DNA of 64,000 bases from Actinoplanes sp. M2I2 (GTDB lineage Bacteria; Actinomycetota; Actinomycetes; Mycobacteriales; Micromonosporaceae), in contig NZ_JALPVJ010000015.1 in assembly GCF_023544445.1 (NCBI RefSeq), positions 124,001-188,000 on the forward strand. The letters run 5' to 3'. Every line of letters starts with the position of its first letter. Within the stretch, counting starts at the first letter, position 1. A program made the position numbers and the translations under genes. A model generated the notes under the pieces. It was not told where the DNA came from. It was given only the letters and a program-made list of their open reading frames with translations, and searched no databases. Positions 7,756-16,531 of the stretch are shown here, one piece after another.

Positions 7756-9558
7756 CAAGGGTTCCTCGATCAGCTGGGACCAGTCCGTGACCAGCGGGAT
7801 CAACTCGCCGGCGGCCCACCGGGGCAGCTGGTCGAGGAAGTGTGGCGAGCCGGGGTCGCCGGACGCGCCGAACGGCACGACCCAGCGGCTGCGCTGCCGG
7901 TCGGCGATGTCCCACACATAGCGGGCGACCGGGCCGCGTGAGCACAGATCGGTCACGCCCGGGATGCTGTTCAGGCAGAGCACCGAATCGCGTTCGCCCG
8001 AGAGCTCGGTGCGCGGGATTTCGACGGTCGAGCCGGGCAGGCGTACGGGATCGAGCAGGTGCCGGGCGCCCCAGCGGCCCGACTCGACCGTGGCCGGGTC
8101 GACCACCTCGGCCGCGGTGAGCCCCAGCCCGGCCAGCACACCGTCGAGCGCCGAGCCGATCCGGACGCGCGGGTTCGTCCAGCTGTCGAAGAGCGGGTCG
8201 AACCCGGACGGCTCCATCAACGGCTTGAGGGCCGGATGCTCGTGCAGCCGCCGGGCGACGGCGAACCGCCAGGCCGCGACCCGCCCGGCCTTGACACTGT
8301 CCGCCCGCATCGGGGTGTCCATGTGGATGCGCTGAGCGGGCACGCCCTCGTCGATCAGCTCCCGGATGCGGTCGGCGCGGGCCTTGGAGGCGAAGGCGTT
8401 CCCGTACGCCTCGGTGTCCGGCCGCCGGTCGTTGGCGTTCACGGCGATGCCCGTCACCTCGACGCGGGTCATCGGCACGTACCCGTCCCGCCAGGCGTAC
8501 GTCTGATCCCAGGCCGGCACGGGCACCCGCTCGTTCCGCCGGTCGCGCAGCGGAACCCGGCCCACCGTGAGCTGCAGGACCCGCCCGGTGGTGTCGGCCG
8601 TGAGGATGCTGTTGACCGGCTCCACCCAGCCCTCGAGCGCGGCCGCGACATCGTCCACCGTGGACGCGTGCAGGAGCGGCAGCAATGCGCCGAACCCGAG
8701 GTCGAGCCCGGCCCGGGTGGGCGTGCGCAGACTCAGCGTGCCGTCGACGATCGGCCCGCGAGCCGTCTCGACAACCTCGATCAGTTCACTGCCCCCACCC
8801 CGTACGGGAATGGTCTCGGTGTGCACCTCGGCCGGCTCCCACCCGCGCGGACCCCGGGCCTCGACCCCCGACGCCGTCCGGCGCAGCTCCTCGACGAAGA
8901 GGTCCTGGTAGTCGGCCATCGCGTTGGTGACCGCCCACGCCACCCCGCCGGTGTGCCCGAAATGTTGCACGCCCGGCACGCCCGCGAAGGTGAGCCCGGC
9001 GACGTCGAACTCCTGACAGGACAGCCGGATCTGCTGGTAGACCCCCGGCAGCTCGATCAACCGGTGCGGGTCGCCGGCCACGATCCCCGGAACAGCCCAG
9101 GCGTTGCTGCCCGAACTGGCCGCGGCCTCGGACGAGAACCACCGCAGCGCCTCCGGCCCGAGCGTGCGCTCGACGTGCGCGTTCCACATCTTGCTCGGAA
9201 AGCTGGCGAACATGATGTGCCGCGCGAGGAACACCCCCAGCGACGACCAGGGGTGCCAGACGAGGCCTTCGGCCCGGACCCCTTCGGCGTACGCCCGGAG
9301 CCACTCCCGCGTCCGCCCGTCGAGGCCCGCGAAGGCCCGCCGCGCCGTGTCCTCGATCCGCGCCCGCCGCGCGAACCGGTCCCAGCCCAGCCCGTCCGGC
9401 CCGATCAGCTCGGACAGCAGCCCCTCCGACTTGCGGCGCTCGACCTCGATCTGCTGCCGGCGATCACGGGCGGTCACCCGCCCCTGCAGAAACGCCAGCT
9501 CATCGACCGTGTCGGCCCGCAAATGCGGAACCCCGTACCCGTCCCGGAAAACCCGCAT
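7744..9558 (-). CDS. Penicillin acylase family Ntn-hydrolase
   Basis: A 604-residue member of the penicillin/cephalosporin/AHL acylase family. It opens with the family motif RDGYGVPHLRADT. The autoprocessing site and N-terminal nucleophile of the beta chain are visible at about residue 151 (SSGSNAWAVPG; Ser before Asn is the catalytic residue). HFGHTGGVAWAVTN and NANDRRPD are further family segments. These enzymes cleave amide bonds of acylated amines such as beta-lactam side chains or acyl-homoserine lactones. Unlike classic periplasmic members it has no signal peptide, so it is probably cytoplasmic. The last residues (PLGRI) and the stop come from the palindromic element, so the native C terminus may have been replaced. 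Confidence 0.85.
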   Translation of the reverse strand: MRVFRDGYGVPHLRADTVDELAFLQGRVTARDRRQQIEVERRKSEGLLSELIGPDGLGWDRFARRARIEDTARRAFAGLDGRTREWLRAYAEGVRAEGLVWHPWSSLGVFLARHIMFASFPSKMWNAHVERTLGPEALRWFSSEAAASSGSNAWAVPGIVAGDPHRLIELPGVYQQIRLSCQEFDVAGLTFAGVPGVQHFGHTGGVAWAVTNAMADYQDLFVEELRRTASGVEARGPRGWEPAEVHTETIPVRGGGSELIEVVETARGPIVDGTLSLRTPTRAGLDLGFGALLPLLHASTVDDVAAALEGWVEPVNSILTADTTGRVLQLTVGRVPLRDRRNERVPVPAWDQTYAWRDGYVPMTRVEVTGIAVNANDRRPDTEAYGNAFASKARADRIRELIDEGVPAQRIHMDTPMRADSVKAGRVAAWRFAVARRLHEHPALKPLMEPSGFDPLFDSWTNPRVRIGSALDGVLAGLGLTAAEVVDPATVESGRWGARHLLDPVRLPGSTVEIPRTELSGERDSVLCLNSIPGVTDLCSRGPVARYVWDIADRQRSRWVVPFGASGDPGSPHFLDQLPRWAAGELIPLVTDWSQLIEEPLGRI

Positions 9559-9706
9559 ACGACATGCTTACCCACTCCGCTGGTCCGGAGCGACCCCAAA
9601 TCGCCACCACGAAGCCGTCACCCGGTGCCAAGGGCGCCGGGCCGCACGCGTCCCGATCGCAACCATGTCCATGTTCACGTCGTCGTCGGATCTCGCGCGG
9701 GACGAA

Positions 9707-10465
9707 TCAGGGATAGAGCGTGAGCTGCGGAGCGGAGCCGATCGTGGCGAGCCGGTCGGCCGAGGGCAGCGCGGCCAGGCGCCCGATCGCGACGACCAGG
9801 ACGGACGTGCCGTCGGGACGATAGACGGTCACGCTGCGCTGCGGACTCGGGGTATCGGCGCCGATGAGGTCGGCCATCACCACGGCGCCACCCGGCCGTT
9901 CGCTGCGGGTGCAACTCGCGTGGTCGCCGTTCAGGCAGCGCGGCACGGTGTCCGTCCCGACGGTGCTGATCTTGAAGGCCAGCGAGTACTCGTCCCGGCC
10001 GGCGCCGGCCCACGCGACCGCCCGGAAGTCGCCGGCCTTCGGCTCCTGGAAGATCACCGTTCCCGCACAGCCCGGCCGGCCGCCCGGACGGGCCTGCTCC
10101 GGCAACAGCGCCGCCAGCGCCGTGGCCAGACGCTGGGCGGCCACCTGCGGCTCCTCGGGCAAGGGGCCGTTGATCGGCGGGCTGTTCCGATCGGCCGGGA
10201 AGGACGGAAGGGACGAGTACGTGCACGACGCCCCGGCAGACCCGGTGGCAACCGGAGCCGGTTCGGCCGGCCAGGTCGATCCCGCGGTCCGATTTGTCAG
10301 CGTCAGCGAGAGCCCCGCGATGATCAGCACCGCGGCCCCGGCGGAGGCCGCGGTCCATCGCGCCCGGCGACGACGCCGGTGCCCGACGATCAGGTCGTCC
10401 AGGTCGATGCCGGTGGGCGGGGCGCCGTCGCTGGCCGCGCGCAACAGGGCCGGCAGATCATCCAT
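9707..10465 (-). CDS. Membrane-anchored protein encoded with SigE-type sigma factor
   Basis: A 252-residue protein starting MDDLPALLRAASDGAPPTGI. After a short cytoplasmic N terminus and an Arg-rich stretch (GHRRRRRARW) comes a single transmembrane helix (about residues 38-58). An extracytoplasmic domain of about 190 residues follows, with two Cys pairs. It has no zinc-binding anti-sigma motif. The start overlaps the sigma-factor stop by 8 bp, so the two are translationally coupled. By position it may sense or restrain the sigma factor, but family evidence is weak. The open frame extends 42 codons upstream inside the sigma gene; the ATG at 10465 has an AGGAGAG site. Confidence 0.7.
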   Translation of the reverse strand: MDDLPALLRAASDGAPPTGIDLDDLIVGHRRRRRARWTAASAGAAVLIIAGLSLTLTNRTAGSTWPAEPAPVATGSAGASCTYSSLPSFPADRNSPPINGPLPEEPQVAAQRLATALAALLPEQARPGGRPGCAGTVIFQEPKAGDFRAVAWAGAGRDEYSLAFKISTVGTDTVPRCLNGDHASCTRSERPGGAVVMADLIGADTPSPQRSVTVYRPDGTSVLVVAIGRLAALPSADRLATIGSAPQLTLYP

Positions 10466-10955
10466 GACGGCTCTCCTCTTCCTCGTCGCGCAGAGCGACG
10501 CGCATGGTCCGCAGAGCCCGGGCGGTCTGGCTCTTGACGGTTCCGGGTGAGCAGTCGAGCTCGGCGGCCGCCTGCTCGACCGACAGGTCACAGAAGAAGC
10601 GCAGCACGATCACGGCCCGCTGCCGCGGCGCCAGTCCGTCGAGCGCCGAGAGCACCGCCATCCGCTCGGTCACCGGCCCGTCCACGCTCTCGGTGCGGAG
10701 TTCGGGGAGCGCGTCCCACGACTCCTCCCGCCGCCACGGCCGGCGCCGCTCGTCGAGCAGGCATCGCAACAGCACCCGGCGCACGTACGCGTCGGGATCA
10801 TCCATCTCGGACACCCGCCGCCAGTGCCGCAGCAACTTGATCAGCGCCGTGGAGACCAGGTCGTCGGCCAGATGCCAATCCCCGCACATGAGAAATGCCG
10901 TCCGCCGGAAACGATCCAGCCGCGCGCCGACGTACTCCCGATAGTCGATTCCCAC
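10458..10955 (-). CDS. SigE-family ECF RNA polymerase sigma factor
   Basis: A 165-residue ECF sigma factor. Region 2 is seen as FRRTAFLMCGDWHLADDLVS, the actinobacterial SigE-family signature for core RNA polymerase and -10 binding. Region 4 holds ALDGLAPRQRAVIVLRFF followed by the HTH LSVEQAAAELDCSPGTVKSQ that reads the -35 element. The GTG at 10955 is preferred because GAGAGG lies about 9 bp upstream; the frame continues to a TTG ten codons earlier. It forms an overlapping pair with the membrane protein downstream. Members typically respond to surface stress or control development. Confidence 0.9.
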   Translation of the reverse strand: MGIDYREYVGARLDRFRRTAFLMCGDWHLADDLVSTALIKLLRHWRRVSEMDDPDAYVRRVLLRCLLDERRRPWRREESWDALPELRTESVDGPVTERMAVLSALDGLAPRQRAVIVLRFFCDLSVEQAAAELDCSPGTVKSQTARALRTMRVALRDEEEESRHG

Positions 10956-11065
10956 CCCGTGCCTCTCGCGTCGCCTACGACCCAAACGGAGGCGACGACC
11001 GGCATGGTTGCCCTACCGCGCCGACTTTCGACCCGCGGCGCGGCAACCGGATCCGGAGTATGGCT

Positions 11066-11467
11066 CTACTTCGTGATGATCTCGAGGTTGTGGTAGAGCC
11101 TGAAGTCCTCGAAGTCTTTGATGTTCAGAGTCGCGAGCGACAGTCCATGAGCGAGGCAACAGGCTGCGATCCACGAATCGTTCGTCGGACGGGGACGTCC
11201 CCGGCGCATAGCGGTCGCGGCGAGATGGCCGAAGGTATCGGCGACGTCCTCGTCTCCGACGAGCATGGGTATCGCCGCAAGCCACCCGTCGAGCATTCGT
11301 CGATTACTTGTCCCCCAGTCGCGCACTTCAGCCCACTTGATGAGTTCCGCTCGGGTGACGAAGGTGATGAGCGGCTGGGTGCCGAGCAGTCTCGTGGCAA
11401 GCGTCGGAGGAAGGCGTTTCTTGATGATCAATGAGGCGACGTCGGTATCGGAGATCACGGCCCGCAT
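11066..11467 (-). CDS. vapC: PIN-domain toxin (VapC-type ribonuclease)
   Basis: A 133-residue PIN domain. The acidic residues expected for the Mg-dependent RNase site are visible in ISDTDVASL (N terminus), TRAELIKW (about 40), NDSWIAACCLAHGL (about 95) and NIKDFEDF (about 115). VapC toxins cut tRNA or rRNA and are neutralised by an antitoxin encoded just upstream; here the antitoxin gene ends 4 bp before this start. Codon use is noticeably less GC-biased than in neighbouring genes, consistent with a mobile toxin-antitoxin unit. Confidence 0.85.
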   Translation of the reverse strand: MRAVISDTDVASLIIKKRLPPTLATRLLGTQPLITFVTRAELIKWAEVRDWGTSNRRMLDGWLAAIPMLVGDEDVADTFGHLAATAMRRGRPRPTNDSWIAACCLAHGLSLATLNIKDFEDFRLYHNLEIITK

Positions 11468-11471
11468 GTGA

Positions 11472-11675
11472 TCAAGCCAGGTCGCGCTGGCGTTCGGCGT
11501 GGGTGAACTCGAGGAACTCGTCGAGTTCCTTGTCCGACTCGAAGATGTCGGCCGCCATCGCGTCCAGATCGGCCAGGGACAGGATCGGGCGGGCGTTCTT
11601 TGCCCGGATCAACTCGTCGACCGTCCGGCGGGCGCGACGCGGAGGAATTGCTGCGTCATCAGGGCTGGTGGTCAC
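11472..11675 (-). CDS. Antitoxin of the PIN toxin-antitoxin pair
   Basis: A 67-residue acidic protein directly upstream of the PIN toxin, 4 bp apart, the usual antitoxin-toxin order. The N terminus is basic (PPRRARRTVDELIRAK) and could contact DNA. The C terminus is acidic and helical (DIFESDKELDEFLEFTHAER), suited to wrapping around the toxin active site. No classic ribbon-helix-helix or AbrB motif is obvious, so the antitoxin class is unassigned. It is expected to autorepress the pair. Confidence 0.7.
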   Translation of the reverse strand: MTTSPDDAAIPPRRARRTVDELIRAKNARPILSLADLDAMAADIFESDKELDEFLEFTHAERQRDLA

Positions 11676-11723
11676 GGCGGCCTCCTCTCGAGTGGCCTCG
11701 ACCGGCTTTCAGCATACGGCTTT

Positions 11724-12698
11724 TCAGTCTGTGGTGTCGGCGTCGGCCGGGCCGGCCAGGCCGGCCTTCTCGTCCCGGTCGGCCCACTCCAGCAGGGTGG
11801 CCAGGGAGTGGTGTTCGTCGTCGATCGTGGCGTGCAGGTCGCCCAGCTCGGCGAACCGGGGTGGGACGGTCAGGATCGTGAAGTCGCGCGGGTCGGCGTC
11901 GGGGATCTCGGACCAGGCGATGGGGGTCGACACCGTGGCGGTGGGGACGCCCCGGACCGAGTAGGCACTGGCGATCGTGTGGTCGCGCGCGTTCTGGTTG
12001 TAGTCGACGAACACGAGCTGGGGGTCGCGGTCCTTGCGCCACCACGTGGTGGTCACGTCGTCGGGGGCCCGCCGCTCGACCTCGCGGGCGAAGGCCAGGG
12101 CGGCCCGGCGTACGTCGGAGAAGCCCCACGACGGCTCGATGCGCACATAGATGTGCAGGCCGCGCCCGCCCGAGGTCTTGGGGTAGCCGGTGATACCCAG
12201 GTCGTCGAGGACCTCGTTGGTGACGGCGGCGACCCGGCGGACCCGGTCGTACGGGCAGTCGGGCATCGGGTCGAGGTCGATGCGCCACTCGTCGGGTTTC
12301 TCGGTGTCGGCCCGGCGCGAGTTCCACGGGTGGAACTCGACCGTCGACATCTGCACGGCCCAGATGACGTCGGCCGTCTTGGTCACGCAGAGCTCGTCGG
12401 CGTGGCGGTTGTAGCGGGGGAACTTCACCCGCACCGTCTCGAGCCAGGGCGGGGCCCCGTGCGGCACGCGTTTCTGGTGGACCTTCTCACCGGCCAGGCC
12501 GTCGGGGAAACGGTGCAGCATGCACGGGCGCTCGCGCAGCGCCCGCACGATGCCGTCACCGACCGCCAGGTAGTAGTTGACCAGGTCGAGCTTGGTCAGG
12601 CCGAGCTCCGGGAAGTAGACGCGGCCGGGGTTCGACACCCGCACGGTGAAGTCGCCGGCCTCCACCTCGGTCGCCGGGCTCTTGCTCGAAGAGGCCAT
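11724..12698 (-). CDS. LigD-type DNA repair polymerase (PolDom) without ligase domain
   Basis: A 324-residue archaeo-eukaryotic-primase-type polymerase like the polymerase domain of bacterial LigD. Motifs are the metal-binding DLDP near residue 145, the SGGRGLHIYV motif near 190 (family SGxGxH) and the downstream VFVDYNQNARDHTIASAYS segment. Such domains fill and extend broken ends during Ku-dependent non-homologous end joining. The protein ends after the PolDom, so ligase and nuclease functions must be encoded elsewhere; no ku or ligase gene is in the window. Split polymerase and ligase genes are common in actinobacteria. Confidence 0.88.
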   Translation of the reverse strand: MASSSKSPATEVEAGDFTVRVSNPGRVYFPELGLTKLDLVNYYLAVGDGIVRALRERPCMLHRFPDGLAGEKVHQKRVPHGAPPWLETVRVKFPRYNRHADELCVTKTADVIWAVQMSTVEFHPWNSRRADTEKPDEWRIDLDPMPDCPYDRVRRVAAVTNEVLDDLGITGYPKTSGGRGLHIYVRIEPSWGFSDVRRAALAFAREVERRAPDDVTTTWWRKDRDPQLVFVDYNQNARDHTIASAYSVRGVPTATVSTPIAWSEIPDADPRDFTILTVPPRFAELGDLHATIDDEHHSLATLLEWADRDEKAGLAGPADADTTD

Positions 12699-12708
12699 GC
12701 GATCAACA

Positions 12709-12750
12709 TAGCGCCTGTCCCGGGCCCGGGGTGGCGCTGAACAGGCGCTA
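12709..12750 (-). terminator. Hairpin after acyl-CoA dehydrogenase
   Basis: Perfect 10-bp inverted repeat TAGCGCCTGT / ACAGGCGCTA with a 22-base GC-rich loop that contains a further CCCGGGCCCGGG palindrome. It starts at the stop codon of the acyl-CoA dehydrogenase and ends before the polymerase-gene start, so it probably separates the two transcripts. No T-run follows, as is usual in actinomycetes. Confidence 0.55.
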
Positions 12751-14484
12751 CCCCAGGTGGGCGTCGTCGAGGTCGGCCAACAGGGTGTCGCCCGAGTCGA
12801 GGAGGTCGAGCAGCGGAACCACGCGGGGCAGCTCGTGGGTGATGAAGTAGCGCGCGGCCAGGCGCTTGCCCTCGTAGAACGCGCCCTCCCGGCCGTCGGC
12901 GGCGGCCAGCTGCGAGAGCCACAGCCAGGCGATCACCAGGTGGCCGGTGGCTTCGAGGTAGGCCGTGGAGTTGGCCAGCGCCGCGGTCGGGTCGCCGCCG
13001 GCCCACAGCTTGCGGGTGGTCGTGGCCAGGCGGTCGCACAGGGCGATGACCGGCCGGCCCAGCTCGGGCGGCGCCGCCACGGCCGTGGTCAGGATGCGGC
13101 CGATCAGCAGCTGCAGGCCGGCCCCGCCGCGCATCACCATCTTGCGGCCCAGCAGGTCGAGGCCCTGGATGCCGTCGGTGCCCTCGTGGATCGAGTTGAG
13201 CCGGTTGTCGCGGTAGAACTGCTCGACCGGATATTCGCGGGTGTAGCCGTAGCCGCCGTGGATCTGGATGGCGTGGTCGTTGGCCAGGCGGCACCACTGC
13301 GACGGCCACGCCTTGACGATCGGCGTCAGCACGTCGAGCAGCAGGTCGTTCTCGTCGGAGGGCTCGTCGAGCAGCTTGGCCGCGTAGAGGATCAGGGCCA
13401 GGCCACCCTCGACGTACGTCTTGGAGGACAGCAGCATGCGCCGGACGTCGGGATGCCGGACGATCGGCACGGGCGGCGCCGACGGGTCCTTGCCGGCCAC
13501 CGGGCGACCCTGGGCGCGTTCCCGCGCGTAGTCGAGCGCGTGCAGATAGCCCGTGTAGCCCAGCGCGACCGCGCCCGCGCCCACCCCGATGCGCGCCTCG
13601 TTCATCATCTGGAACATGTAGGCCAGGCCCTTGCCTTCCTCGCCGACGAGATAGCCGGTGGCGTCGTCGAAGGAGAGCACGGCGTTGGTCGTGCCGCGGT
13701 AGCCCATCTTGTGGTTGAGCCCGGACAGCGCCACCCCGTTGCGCTCGCCGACCGTGCCGTCCGCCCCGACGTGGTGCTTGGGCACGATGAACAGCGACAG
13801 CCCCTTGACGCCGGCCGGCGCGCCCGCGGCCCGGGCCAGCACGAGGTGCACGATCGTCTCGCTCAGCTCGTGGTCGCCACCCGAGATCCACATCTTGGAG
13901 CCGTCGACCCGGTAGCTGCCGTCGCCAGCCGGAGTGGCCCGGGTCAGCACATCGCTGAGCGACGACCCGGCCTGCGGCTCGGAAAGGCACATGGTGCCGG
14001 TGAAGCGGCCGTCGAGCATGGGCCGCACGAACCGGTCGATCTGCTCGGCCGTCCCATGGGTGAGCAGCAGGTTGGCGTTGCCGGCGGTCAGCAGCGAGTA
14101 CGACGAGGTGGCGATGTTGGCCGCCTGGAACCATGCGAAACAGGCCCGGGCGACGACGTGCGGCATCTGCAGCCCGCCCACCGAGGAGTCCATCGTGGCG
14201 CTGAGCAGCCCGGTGTCGTTGAAGACCTTGAGGGCCGCGGCCACCTCGGGGTTCATCCGGACCCGTACGCCGTCGAAGGTCGGCTCCTCGAGGTCGGAGC
14301 GCCGGTTGTGCGGGGCGAAGTCGCGCTCGGCGATCTCGGCGGAGACGTCGAGGAACGCGTCGAACGTGTCGCGGGAGTGCTCGGCGAACCTTTCCCGGGC
14401 GGTGAGCGCCTCGACGTCGAGCCACTCGTACAGCAGGAAGTCGAGATCACGACGCGAAAGGATCTTGGAGGCCACCGCCGGCAC
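12748..14484 (-). CDS. Acyl-CoA dehydrogenase (long DmdC-like subfamily)
   Basis: A 578-residue flavoenzyme, longer than the usual 380 residues because of N- and C-terminal extensions typical of the DmdC/FadE-large group. Motifs are CLSEPQAGSSLSDV and KMWISGGDHELSE (FAD and substrate sheet), GLNHKMGYRGT, and the catalytic-Glu region SIHEGTDGIQGLDLLGRK near residue 430. It oxidises an acyl-CoA to the enoyl-CoA, passing electrons to ETF; chain length is unknown. The start is either the GTG at 14484 or another GTG three codons in. The C-terminal helical bundle ends in an acidic tail. It is probably monocistronic, ending in a hairpin. Confidence 0.9.
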   Translation of the reverse strand: MPAVASKILSRRDLDFLLYEWLDVEALTARERFAEHSRDTFDAFLDVSAEIAERDFAPHNRRSDLEEPTFDGVRVRMNPEVAAALKVFNDTGLLSATMDSSVGGLQMPHVVARACFAWFQAANIATSSYSLLTAGNANLLLTHGTAEQIDRFVRPMLDGRFTGTMCLSEPQAGSSLSDVLTRATPAGDGSYRVDGSKMWISGGDHELSETIVHLVLARAAGAPAGVKGLSLFIVPKHHVGADGTVGERNGVALSGLNHKMGYRGTTNAVLSFDDATGYLVGEEGKGLAYMFQMMNEARIGVGAGAVALGYTGYLHALDYARERAQGRPVAGKDPSAPPVPIVRHPDVRRMLLSSKTYVEGGLALILYAAKLLDEPSDENDLLLDVLTPIVKAWPSQWCRLANDHAIQIHGGYGYTREYPVEQFYRDNRLNSIHEGTDGIQGLDLLGRKMVMRGGAGLQLLIGRILTTAVAAPPELGRPVIALCDRLATTTRKLWAGGDPTAALANSTAYLEATGHLVIAWLWLSQLAAADGREGAFYEGKRLAARYFITHELPRVVPLLDLLDSGDTLLADLDDAHLG

Positions 14485-14527
14485 CGCCGTTCTTCGCTGA
14501 GGGGACTGAGGCCTTCAGTGTGCCCTC

Positions 14528-16315
14528 TCAGTCCTCGGCGCGGTGCCTCCCGCCCGGCGCCTGTGGATGACCGCGGGAGTGCTTGACGGCGTACATGGCA
14601 TGGTCGGCGGCCCGCAGGGCCTCGTCCGGGTCGGTGGAACCGGCGGCCAGGTGCACGCCGACGCTGGCGCCGATCCGCACCGGCGTGCCGGCCACGACGA
14701 ACGGCGCCGAGACGGCGTCCCGGATGCGCAGGCACATGGCCTCGCTGTCGCCCGGCGCGATCACGCCGGGCATCAGGATGACGAACTCGTCGCCGCCGAC
14801 GCGGGCCAGCACGTCCTGTTCCCGGACGCAGGCCGACAGCCGCGAGGCGACCTGGCGCAGCAGGTCGTCGCCGGCTTCGTGCCCGTGCGCGTCGTTGATC
14901 GGCTTGAACCCGTCGAGGTCGACGAAGAGCACGGCGACCGGCTGCTCGCGCAACGAGCTGCCCAGCGCGTCCTGCATGCGGCGGCGGTTGGGCAGGCCGG
15001 TGAGCGAGTCGTGCTCGGCCTCGTGGGCCAGCCGCTCCTGGTAGGCGCGGTTCTCGGAGATGTCGCGGGCGTTGATGACGATGCCGTGCAGCGCCGTGTT
15101 GGCCATCTGGTTGGACGCGGTGAACTCGAACCAGCGGTACTCGCCGGTGGCCGAACGCACCCGGCACTGCAGGCGCAGCAGCTCGTCACGGTGGGTTAGC
15201 AGCCGAGCGAAGTTGTCGCGCATGTGCTGCTGGTCGTCCGGGTGCACGAGGTCGAAGACGCTGGTGCCGACCAGGACCCCTTCCGGATAGCCGAGCACGG
15301 CCGCCGCGCTCGGGCTCGAGTAGTCGATGGTGCCGTCGGCGCCGAGCACCGAGACCAGGTCGGGGGCGTGCTGGAAGAGGGCCTGGAAGCGCTCGTCGGC
15401 CCGGCGGCGCTGGACCTGGGAGCGGTAGCCCAGCACCGACATCGCGAGCGCGCCGATCAGCATCATCGCGCCGAGCGTCAGGTTCAGCGTCTGGCTCTTG
15501 GCGTGCACGGCGCCGTCGAACGACTTCTTCGTCTGGGTGCGGACGTAGGACCAGCCGCCGGGCAGGCCGCCGACGGTGACCGCGATCATCCGGGTGCCGG
15601 CGACGGTGGTGTACTCGACGAACCCGCCGGCCGGCTCGGCGGCCAGCGCCCGGCGGATGGCCGGGTCGATCGGGGTGCCGAGCTGCCGGGTCCGGTTGGT
15701 GGCGGCGATCGTCCCGGTGCTGTCGACGACCGCTGTCTGGTGCACGTCCGAGCTGAGCGTGACGGTGTACTGCTGGAGCTGGGTCGTCGCCACGCTGTTG
15801 AGGCCGACCAGGATGGCCGCCGGAGCTCCCCCGACCACGACGGGCACGCCGACGGCCTCGAGGTAGGTGCCGTCCACCATCATGATCGACGAGAACCCGG
15901 CCTTCGCGCCGCCGGTCAGTTGCGTGAACAGAGGTTTCCAGCCGGCGTGCCCGGCCGCGGGCAGCCCGGTGGGACGCGAGCTGGTCAGCACCCGGCCGTC
16001 GAGGCCGAGCAGCAGAGCCCCGTACCCGAAGGTGTCGCTCTTGGCCGCGAAGACGCGCAGCCGCTCCCGGTCGGCGGCGTTGTCGCGACCCAGATGCAGC
16101 GGGTTGCCGGTGAGGAACTCGCCCAGCTCGCCGGCCGAGAGCCACTGCAGGCGCCCGACGAGGGTGCCGTTGTTGACGGCGAGCGCCCTCGAGTCGGCCA
16201 GGTGGACCTCGTCGGCCGCCTTGAGGGCCGACCGGTTGACCAGGAAGCCGATTGTTCCCGCAGCGGCCAGCAGCACGACGCCGACCACTACGGCGATCCA
16301 GTTGCGCAGCCGCAT
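14528..16315 (-). CDS. Membrane PAS-GGDEF diguanylate cyclase
   Basis: About 595 residues. Order: transmembrane helix at the N terminus (IAVVVGVVLLAAAGTIGFLV), an extracytoplasmic sensor of about 250 residues (Cache/CHASE-like), and a second helix (LGAMMLIGALAMSVLGY). Then a PAS domain (about 325-450, with YSSPSAAAVLGYPE and the PAC segment EYRWFEFTAS) and a GGDEF domain to the end. The catalytic loop is intact (VGGDEFVILM), so it should make cyclic di-GMP in response to an external signal. The open frame runs 25 codons further upstream, but the ATG at 16315 precedes the first helix and has GAAGAGG close by. Its start faces the divergent hydrolase gene. Confidence 0.88.
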   Translation of the reverse strand: MRLRNWIAVVVGVVLLAAAGTIGFLVNRSALKAADEVHLADSRALAVNNGTLVGRLQWLSAGELGEFLTGNPLHLGRDNAADRERLRVFAAKSDTFGYGALLLGLDGRVLTSSRPTGLPAAGHAGWKPLFTQLTGGAKAGFSSIMMVDGTYLEAVGVPVVVGGAPAAILVGLNSVATTQLQQYTVTLSSDVHQTAVVDSTGTIAATNRTRQLGTPIDPAIRRALAAEPAGGFVEYTTVAGTRMIAVTVGGLPGGWSYVRTQTKKSFDGAVHAKSQTLNLTLGAMMLIGALAMSVLGYRSQVQRRRADERFQALFQHAPDLVSVLGADGTIDYSSPSAAAVLGYPEGVLVGTSVFDLVHPDDQQHMRDNFARLLTHRDELLRLQCRVRSATGEYRWFEFTASNQMANTALHGIVINARDISENRAYQERLAHEAEHDSLTGLPNRRRMQDALGSSLREQPVAVLFVDLDGFKPINDAHGHEAGDDLLRQVASRLSACVREQDVLARVGGDEFVILMPGVIAPGDSEAMCLRIRDAVSAPFVVAGTPVRIGASVGVHLAAGSTDPDEALRAADHAMYAVKHSRGHPQAPGGRHRAED

Positions 16316-16531
16316 GACCTCTTCGATCGGCAGCCACGGGCGCCACTGAAAGAAAAGTGCCGGCCGATCGGCGAACCCGAGAACGGACAATGGCTACCGA
16401 ACGCGCCCAGATGGTGCGACTTCGCTTGCCACCCGGGCGCGAACGGAAGATCCTGCCATCGGGGTCCACATAACCGTCGGTGGCGCACGCATCACCCCAC
16501 CGGCGGTGGTGGCGACGAGGCGGGGGAGCCG

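Noticed and set aside
15224..16531. 5' part of a 1001-codon plus-strand frame
   Set aside because: Antisense to the PAS-GGDEF gene; only the part from the ATG at 16532 has protein-like sequence and a ribosome-binding site.
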